Source: Candidatus Methanomethylophilaceae archaeon (GTDB lineage: Archaea > Thermoplasmatota > Thermoplasmata > Methanomassiliicoccales > Methanomethylophilaceae). Taken from it: a stretch of DNA of 9,902 nt. Below, in pieces: positions 6,146 to 9,902 of this stretch (the first letter of the stretch is position 1; every line of letters starts with the position of its first letter). A model generated the notes under the pieces. The model was not told where the DNA came from and did no database searches. It was given only the letters and a program-made list of their open reading frames with translations. Position numbers and translations under genes: made by a program. The DNA is taken from assembly GCA_017475875.1 (NCBI GenBank), contig JAFVET010000254.1, positions 1-9,902 on the forward strand. The letters are read 5' to 3'.

Positions 6146-6796
6146 TCACTCCTTTGCCGGCTCCTCTTCTTTCTCCTTCTTTTCTTCGGATTTCTCGTCG
6201 TCGATCATGTATCTGCGGAACAGCGGTATCAGCACACCGCCGATTGCGTTGCCGATCAGCACCACGACGATGAACAGCAGGGATTCCAACGAGAACGATC
6301 CCGCGGAACAGAAGTAGAACATGTCCGCTATGGAGTGCTCGAAGCCTGCGAGGATGAACACGGGTACGCAGAAGAAAACGGCGAGCGTGCTTTTCTTCAT
6401 CTTGTGATAGTCCACCGCAATGAACATCAGTATGCCGCAGAACAACCCTTTGAACAGGACCCTGAGGTAATCCGGGTCTGCGAGTTTGGCATCCGCGATG
6501 GCCACGGCTCCGTCGAGCGGCATCATCAGGCCGCAGGCGAGGCATCCGACGAAGTTCCCGAGGATTATCACAGGAATCTTGGCCCTGAATTCCTTGTCCC
6601 TGTCAAGGACGTATCCGATCTTTCCGGTATAGAGGTCGAACCCGAACGTGATCACGGTGAACAAGCCGACCGAGAACAGGACGGCTCCCACCCATTTGAC
6701 CTCGCATCCGATGTAGACGCAACATCCGATGGATATACAGATGCCTGCGAGGATGGAACGCAGGAAGCATTTGACATATGTGTTGACAGAGGCCAC
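6146..6796 (-). CDS. Formate/nitrite transporter (FNT) family channel, short form
   Basis: This 216-residue membrane protein belongs to the FNT family (FocA, NirC, HSC), pentameric channels for small monovalent anions such as formate, nitrite or hydrosulfide. Visible features: LYTGK (55-59) at the re-entrant loop after helix 2, LGNFVGC (79-85), FKGLFCGILMFIAV (115-128), the central-pore histidine H154 in GFEHSIADMF, and GNAIGG (182-187). About six hydrophobic helices are followed by a very charged cytosolic tail (201-216, rich in E and K). FocA is about 285 residues; the reduced length and GILMFIAV resemble the short FNTs of gut Firmicutes. The start is GTG at 6796, four bases after the GNAT stop, without an obvious Shine-Dalgarno site; no other start precedes the first helix. 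The family is firm, the substrate unknown. Confidence 0.83.
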   Translation of the reverse strand: MASVNTYVKCFLRSILAGICISIGCCVYIGCEVKWVGAVLFSVGLFTVITFGFDLYTGKIGYVLDRDKEFRAKIPVIILGNFVGCLACGLMMPLDGAVAIADAKLADPDYLRVLFKGLFCGILMFIAVDYHKMKKSTLAVFFCVPVFILAGFEHSIADMFYFCSAGSFSLESLLFIVVVLIGNAIGGVLIPLFRRYMIDDEKSEEKKEKEEEPAKE

Positions 6797-6800
6797 CGTA

Positions 6801-7286
6801 TCACAGGCTGTGGTAGAAGAGGGTTATGTCCTTGTATTCGCCGTCGACGTTCCTGAAACCGCCGGGAACGGTACCGATGGTCTGGAACCCGCATTTCCTG
6901 TAGACTTCGATGGCGGGCAGGTTGTCGGCCACGACCGCGTTGAACTGCATTATGCGGTATCCTAAGTTGCGTGCGGTCTCGAGCGAATGCATGACCAGGG
7001 CCTTTCCGGCACCGTGGTTCCTCTCATTCCTGTCGACGCAGTAGCTGGCGTTGCATATGTGTCCGCACCTGCCGACGTTGTTCGGATGGAGGATGTATAG
7101 GCCGACGATCCTCCCGTCGACGACGGCGACCCCGCACGCATCCTGTTGATCGAAGAACGCGGGGGCGGTGTCGTCGCCCAGGGGATCCTCCTGAGGGAAG
7201 GCGTGGCCGTCTTCGACGGTCCCGTTCCAAATCCTAGTCATCTCCGGGATATCGCTTTCGGTAAATCCCCTGACCTCTGCCATCAT
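6801..7286 (-). CDS. GNAT family N-acetyltransferase
   Basis: This 161-residue protein has the GNAT fold, which transfers acetyl from acetyl-CoA to an amine. Motif A is RNHGAGKALVMHSL (89-102), matching the R/Q-x-x-G-x-G/A pyrophosphate loop. The preceding strand GHICNASYCVD and the later motif B, NLPAIEVYRKCGFQTIG (122-138), are typical. The N-terminal RGFTESDIPEMTRIWN is the common GNAT start helix. Two adjacent ATG codons (7286 and 7283) could start it; no Shine-Dalgarno site is present, and a TATA box centred about 26 nt upstream of 7286 points to a leaderless mRNA beginning at the first ATG. The FNT gene follows after 4 nt, so the two are probably co-transcribed. The acceptor substrate cannot be read from the sequence; a small-molecule acetylase is as likely as a protein acetylase. 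Confidence 0.85.
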   Translation of the reverse strand: MMAEVRGFTESDIPEMTRIWNGTVEDGHAFPQEDPLGDDTAPAFFDQQDACGVAVVDGRIVGLYILHPNNVGRCGHICNASYCVDRNERNHGAGKALVMHSLETARNLGYRIMQFNAVVADNLPAIEVYRKCGFQTIGTVPGGFRNVDGEYKDITLFYHSL

Positions 7287-7306
7287 GTCATTGCGATATG
7301 TTCAAT

Positions 7307-7316
7307 GGTATATAGA
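7307..7316 (-). promoter_or_regulatory. TATA box of the GNAT-FNT unit
   Basis: On the minus strand the site reads TCTATATACC. Its centre is about 26 nt from the first ATG of the acetyltransferase (7286), so the predicted transcription start coincides with the start codon, giving a leaderless transcript. Confidence 0.6.
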
Positions 7317-7332
7317 CTAACCCCAGTTGGAT

Positions 7333-7364
7333 GGAAGTTGGCGGTTCCACTCCTCCGTCGGCCA
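7333..7364 (+). tRNA. tRNA 3'-end fragment (T arm and 3' acceptor strand)
   Basis: The sequence has a T arm GGCGG-TTCCACT-CCTCC (7340-7356, one C-T mismatch in the stem) with the invariant TTCNANT loop pattern. A 7-nt acceptor 3' strand GTCGGCC and discriminator A (7357-7364) follow, and a variable-loop-like AAGTT precedes it. No matching 5' acceptor strand (GGCCGAC) or anticodon loop with U33 occurs upstream at the right distance, so it is not a complete tRNA. Translated, it gives the GGSTPPSAT signature often seen when tRNA genes are read as protein. It may be an attachment-site remnant left by an element that integrated into a tRNA gene. Confidence 0.5.
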
Positions 7365-7383
7365 CGCGGTCCGCATGCCATCG

Positions 7384-7396
7384 TAACTTTTTTCAT
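7384..7396 (+). promoter_or_regulatory. Possible promoter element of the DUF2975-HTH unit
   Basis: TAACTTTTTTCAT is the only AT-rich patch between the tRNA fragment and the ATG at 7418, and it sits about 27 nt upstream of that ATG. This fits a leaderless start. The match to the archaeal TATA consensus is poor. Confidence 0.28.
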
Positions 7397-7417
7397 GCCA
7401 ACATCGATTTTGGGACG

Positions 7418-7927
7418 ATGAGAGGCGACCTCCACACGCTCAGGCGGATCTGCGAGTACGGTTCCAAGACGATGGTCGTCGGGGAGTTCGTCTTGATCGC
7501 GTGTCTTTTGGCTTCCATCGCTCTGACGGTGTGCTCGACGTTCTCGGAAAACGCTTCGGTGTTCCTTTCCGATTTCCTGTCTGCTAGAAAATGTTCTCCC
7601 GAGATGTGGATCCGTGCAGCAGAACTCATCGCGATCCTGATGTTGGCCGTCGCCACTGTGAATACGATACGCGCGTTCATGACATCGGTCAGTTACGAGC
7701 ATTCCCCGTTCACCGGCCGCAACACCGACCGTTTCATCCTTCTTTCGAAGATATTCCTGTTTGGTGCGGTCGTCCTTGGATTCCTCGAGGTGTTCTCGGG
7801 AAGGGGATGGTACATGATCCTCTTCATGTTCTTCGGATGCATCCTGGTCAGCGTAGTCGTCTATTGCCTCGGATTGATGATCCGTTACGGCAACGTTCTG
7901 CAGGACGAGTACGACCATACGTTGTGA
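7418..7927 (+). CDS. DUF2975 family membrane protein
   Basis: This 169-residue protein has four predicted transmembrane helices, about residues 19-40, 66-88, 108-126 and 131-154. Family hallmarks of DUF2975 are the segment YEHSPFTGRNTDRF (93-106) between helices 2 and 3 and the C-terminus YGNVLQDEYDHTL, close to the family's 'LQEENDLTI' ending. The biochemical function of the family is unknown. It is nearly always encoded next to a small YozG-like Cro/CI regulator, as here (8-nt gap), so it may sense or be controlled together with that regulator at the membrane. I start at ATG 7418. An upstream in-frame ATG at 7331 would add 29 residues encoded by the tRNA fragment, and it should not be used. 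The family is best known from Firmicutes, so lateral transfer is possible. Confidence 0.8.
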   Translation: MRGDLHTLRRICEYGSKTMVVGEFVLIACLLASIALTVCSTFSENASVFLSDFLSARKCSPEMWIRAAELIAILMLAVATVNTIRAFMTSVSYEHSPFTGRNTDRFILLSKIFLFGAVVLGFLEVFSGRGWYMILFMFFGCILVSVVVYCLGLMIRYGNVLQDEYDHTL

Positions 7928-7935
7928 GGGATCGA

Positions 7936-8151
7936 ATGGCTATTATCCTGAGACTAGATCGTGTGATGGCCGACCGCAAGATGTCACTCAACCAGTTGGC
8001 CGAGAAGGTCGGGATCTCCAACGTGAACCTTTCCAACATCAAGACGGGAAAGATATCGGCCATACGGTTCTCCACGCTCAACGGCATATGCAAGGCCTTG
8101 GACTGTCAGCCCGGCGACATATTGGAGTATGTCGAGGACGAGGACTCATGA
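7936..8151 (+). CDS. YozG-like Cro/CI (XRE) family transcriptional regulator
   Basis: This 71-residue protein is essentially a single helix-turn-helix domain. The DNA-binding helices cover about 17-37 (LNQLAEKVGISNVNLSNIKTG), and the conserved tail IRFSTLNGICKALDCQPGDILEY (43-65) is diagnostic of the YozG/HTH_26 group. GAGGG at 7926-7930, five bases before the ATG, overlaps the DUF2975 stop, so the two genes form one transcript with coupled translation. Such regulators usually act on their own operon together with the neighbouring membrane protein; that role is inferred here. The gene ends at TGA 8149-8151 within a perfect palindrome shared with the convergent BASS gene, overlapping it by 6 nt. 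Confidence 0.9.
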   Translation: MAIILRLDRVMADRKMSLNQLAEKVGISNVNLSNIKTGKISAIRFSTLNGICKALDCQPGDILEYVEDEDS

Positions 8152-8158
8152 GTCCTCG
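8139..8158. repeat. Perfect 20-bp palindrome containing both convergent stop codons
   Basis: CGAGGACTCATGAGTCCTCG is a perfect palindrome. It holds the TGA of the HTH gene (8149-8151, +) and the TGA of the BASS gene (8146-8148, -), so the two proteins share the C-terminal residues EDS. It could work as a two-way transcription end, an RNA hairpin on both transcripts, or a protein-binding site. There is no T tract on either side. Confidence 0.75.
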
Positions 8159-9111
8159 CCCGTCTCCTTCAACATCCTCTTCTTGCTGAACAGCACCGAG
8201 TCCATGAACGCCACCCAGAGCACCTCCACGACGATGGAGGTTGCTATGGCGACCATCGCAAGCGGTGCCATCCCCGTGGGACCCAGTACGGCCATGCACA
8301 GGGTGATGGCTATCCCCTTGTTCTTGTACGAAGTCATCAGTATGTCCGTCACCCTCTGCTTCCAGGGGATGCCGGCTTTCTTCTCTGCGACCTCCACCAG
8401 GTTTCCGAGTCCGAACGACCTGAGGGCCGCGATCGCGACGAAGGCCGCGAACACCCAGGCCTCTCCGGAGAACACGGTGGCACCCACGGACAGCCAGATC
8501 ATGAAGAAGATACACGTGTTGAGGGAGATCGCCATCAGGTCACGGTCGATCTGCACCTTGGTGAGAAGCCTCGACAGCACCAACGGTATCCCCATGATCT
8601 CGAAGACGGTGATCGTCACGTTCTTCATGTCGACGACCTCGCCGAGGGTGAGCCACACGATGAACGGGATCCATATCAGAGACACCAGGTAGACTACGAT
8701 GGTCCCTCTGGCGGCATGCTCCGTGTCTCCCCTGAGTATATAGGAGAGCGGGGTGACCGAAGCGGCGAAGGGCGTGGCCGCTATGAACACGAGTCCCATG
8801 GCCTGTATGCTGTATTCTGTATCCTTCAGCAGATAGTATCCCGCCAACGGGATCAGGGAGGATACGATCAACCCCAGGAAGACGGCCCTCAGTACGGATT
8901 TGGCGTTGCTCACGGGGTTGAGGTTCCTGAAAGGGATCCTGGAGAGCGACACGGTCTGGATCGCGATGAGGAATATGATCGTCAGATTGGAACGGACGTC
9001 CGCAGTGAGAATATCGCCGGGAAACAGTCCCGAAAAGTTCGTGGCCAGGGCCACAAGCAGGGCCGCGGTCATCATGAACGCGCTGCTTTTGAGGAGATCC
9101 TTCCAATGCAT
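8146..9111 (-). CDS. BASS-family (bile acid:sodium symporter-like) transporter
   Basis: This 321-residue protein has about ten hydrophobic helices and resembles the bile acid/Na+ symporter superfamily. Supporting segments are GLVFIAATPFAASVTPLSYILRGD (106-129), which recalls the family's 'P...sn..tyl..G' discontinuous helix, and SYKNKGIAITLCMAVLGPTGMAPLAM (261-286), the matching element of the second repeat ('RN...A...a..fgp...P'). ACR3 arsenite exporters share the fold, but their conserved cysteine motif is not seen. The substrate is unknown. I start at ATG 9111 because a strong TATA box is centred 25 nt upstream (leaderless); a TTG at 9120 would add three residues. It ends in the palindrome shared with the HTH gene. 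The fold-level call is reasonable; any named substrate would be a guess. Confidence 0.7.
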   Translation of the reverse strand: MHWKDLLKSSAFMMTAALLVALATNFSGLFPGDILTADVRSNLTIIFLIAIQTVSLSRIPFRNLNPVSNAKSVLRAVFLGLIVSSLIPLAGYYLLKDTEYSIQAMGLVFIAATPFAASVTPLSYILRGDTEHAARGTIVVYLVSLIWIPFIVWLTLGEVVDMKNVTITVFEIMGIPLVLSRLLTKVQIDRDLMAISLNTCIFFMIWLSVGATVFSGEAWVFAAFVAIAALRSFGLGNLVEVAEKKAGIPWKQRVTDILMTSYKNKGIAITLCMAVLGPTGMAPLAMVAIATSIVVEVLWVAFMDSVLFSKKRMLKETGEDS

Positions 9112-9130
9112 GGTGGCCAATAATGTTATA

Positions 9131-9139
9131 CATATAAAA
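9131..9139 (-). promoter_or_regulatory. TATA box of the BASS transporter gene
   Basis: On the minus strand the site reads TTTTATATG, a strong archaeal TATA match. Its centre is 25 nt before ATG 9111, predicting a leaderless mRNA. Just upstream, at 9140-9152, lies the direct repeat TTTATC-G-TTTATC (plus-strand reading), which covers the BRE position and could be a regulator site. Confidence 0.6.
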
Positions 9140-9201
9140 TTTATCGTTTATCATTAAATAACAGTCGTATGATGTTCTGATCGGGCCGTGTGGGATGCGA
9201 A

Positions 9202-9210
9202 GGTATATCC
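9202..9210 (+). promoter_or_regulatory. TATA box of the cysteine-rich protein-prenyltransferase unit
   Basis: GGTATATCC is centred about 29 nt before ATG 9235, which predicts a leader of zero to four bases. With the BASS promoter it makes the 9112-9234 gap a divergent promoter region. Confidence 0.5.
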
Positions 9211-9234
9211 CGACGGGACACGTAACAGCAGAGC

Positions 9235-9552
9235 ATGTCGGACGAATGCACAGTCAAAGTGATGGCCGGAGCCTGCAAGATGAACACAGTCGTGAAGGCG
9301 AAGATGAACGACGACATGATGTCCGTTACGGTAACGTTGGAATCGGACTGCCCGATGGTGATGAAGTCGCCCGTCCCGGTGATAATGCCGTGGGAGGAGA
9401 TGGGTCGTCCGATGAACGAGTCCGCGGTGTACGAGTGGGCTAGCAAAAACATATCCCACACTGCGTGTCCGGTCCCCATGTGCGTGCTCAAGGCCGTGGA
9501 GGCCGCGGGCGGCATGGGGATCAAACGCAGCCCGGAGATAGAGATAATCTGA
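9235..9552 (+). CDS. Small conserved cysteine-containing protein, DUF6951-like
   Basis: This 105-residue soluble protein has five cysteines (C5, C14, C39, C78, C83) and H75. Visible elements are VKVMAGACKMNTVVKAKM (8-25), a strand with ESDCP (36-40), and HTACPVPMCVLKAVEAAGGM (75-94). This layout recalls a small family of methanogens and anaerobic Firmicutes that I know as DUF6951: 'aGaCGf...v.a', 'SDCp.v', 'H..CPVP..ilKa.EvA.glalPkdv.i'. The function is unknown. The spaced cysteines suggest metal or Fe-S binding, but this is inference. No Shine-Dalgarno site is obvious; a TATA box at 9202-9210 suggests a nearly leaderless start at this ATG. The prenyltransferase gene follows after 12 nt and is probably co-transcribed. 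Confidence 0.72.
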   Translation: MSDECTVKVMAGACKMNTVVKAKMNDDMMSVTVTLESDCPMVMKSPVPVIMPWEEMGRPMNESAVYEWASKNISHTACPVPMCVLKAVEAAGGMGIKRSPEIEII

Positions 9553-9564
9553 GGTCGGAGACCG

Positions 9565-9902
9565 ATGGCGGGTGTGAGGAAGGTCAAAGCTGGATGGTAC
9601 AACGCGTTCAGGCCGTGGACTCTCCACGGTGCGGTCGTCCCCGTCCTGATAGGGGCGGCGATAGCCTATTCGGAACATACGTTCGATACCATAGATTGGG
9701 TGATGTTCGCCCTGGTCATGGCCGGAGGCATACTGCTCCAGTCCGCAGCCAACCTCCTCAACACCTACGGGGATTTCAAGAACGGATACGACACGGAGGA
9801 GAACCATTCCCGTTCACCCGAACTCGTGACCGGCGTCCTCCGTCCGAAACGCGTGTTCTATGCGGGCCTGGTCTGTCTAGGGGTCACGGCTCTGATCGGG
9901 CT
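9565..9902 (+). CDS. UbiA/MenA-like prenyltransferase (N-terminal part, runs off the window)
   Basis: The ATG at 9565, with GGAG 4 nt upstream, opens a frame that is uninterrupted to the window edge (112 codons). Residues 12-19 (YNAFRPWT) match the usual UbiA-family start 'a.RPwT'. A first helix spans about 22-37 and a second about 44-65. The prenyl-diphosphate/Mg2+ motif NLLNTYGDFKNGYDT (63-77) follows, with N66, D70 and D76 in the NxxxDxxxxxD spacing of MenA-type enzymes (E. coli MenA: NDYGDAVKGSD). The aspartate next to the asparagine is threonine here (T67). The enzyme should attach a polyprenyl chain to an aromatic acceptor in the membrane. MenA-like spacing argues against the archaeal lipid enzyme DGGGP synthase. 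The acceptor is unknown. Confidence 0.8.
   Translation, partial: MAGVRKVKAGWYNAFRPWTLHGAVVPVLIGAAIAYSEHTFDTIDWVMFALVMAGGILLQSAANLLNTYGDFKNGYDTEENHSRSPELVTGVLRPKRVFYAGLVCLGVTALIG

Noticed and set aside
7291..7364. A complete tRNA gene
   Set aside because: There is no 5' acceptor strand matching GTCGGCC, no D arm and no anticodon loop with U33 at the right distance, so only a 3' fragment is supported.
1..9902. CRISPR array, insertion sequence or rRNA
   Set aside because: No regularly spaced repeats, transposase-like product, terminal inverted repeats or rRNA-like stretches were seen on either strand.

Overview
The window looks like a chromosomal segment of a methanogen-like euryarchaeon. The best guess is the Thermoplasmata/Methanomassiliicoccales group. 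This rests on gene families and sequence style only: an archaeal/fungal-type aspartate-semialdehyde dehydrogenase, a stand-alone AroQ chorismate mutase, TATA boxes about 25 nt upstream of several start codons (leaderless mRNAs), Shine-Dalgarno sites mainly inside operons, frequent ATA (Ile) and AGG (Arg) codons, and fairly high G+C. No rRNA is present to prove the assignment.

Layout from left to right. 1-323 (-) is the end of a gene that runs off the window. Its visible part resembles the C-terminal part of Gfo/Idh/MocA oxidoreductases. Upstream, at 324-560, are out-of-frame pieces that look like the same protein, so the locus is probably decaying. 717-2093 (+) holds chorismate mutase and aspartate-semialdehyde dehydrogenase. 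2163-2851 (+) is an overlapping pair of small-multidrug-resistance (SMR) genes of the guanidinium-exporter/YkkCD type, with an inverted repeat bracketing the promoter. 2904-6122 (+) is a tight histidine operon, hisG-hisC-hisH-hisA, in which every junction overlaps; a hairpin encloses the hisA stop codon.

The second half is accessory in character. 6146-7286 (-) is a GNAT acetyltransferase followed by a short formate/nitrite-transporter-family channel. 7333-7364 holds what looks like the 3' end of a tRNA gene without its 5' half. 7418-8151 (+) is a DUF2975 membrane protein with a YozG-like Cro/CI repressor, a pair familiar from Firmicutes. It converges on a BASS-family transporter (8146-9111, -), and a perfect 20-bp palindrome contains both stop codons. 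9235-9552 (+) encodes a small cysteine-containing protein resembling DUF6951. 9565 to the end (+) is the start of a UbiA/MenA-like prenyltransferase.

How the genes work together. HisG, HisC, HisH and HisA cover the first step, the isomerisation, the amidotransferase subunit and the transamination of histidine synthesis; hisF, hisI/E, hisB and hisD must lie elsewhere. Asd makes aspartate semialdehyde for threonine, methionine and lysine. In many methanogens it also feeds the alternative route to dehydroquinate, which could explain its pairing with chorismate mutase. I found no CRISPR array, transposase or clearly novel multi-gene system. The most unusual signals are the tRNA fragment, the stop-codon palindrome, the inverted repeat around the SMR promoter and the decaying oxidoreductase locus.
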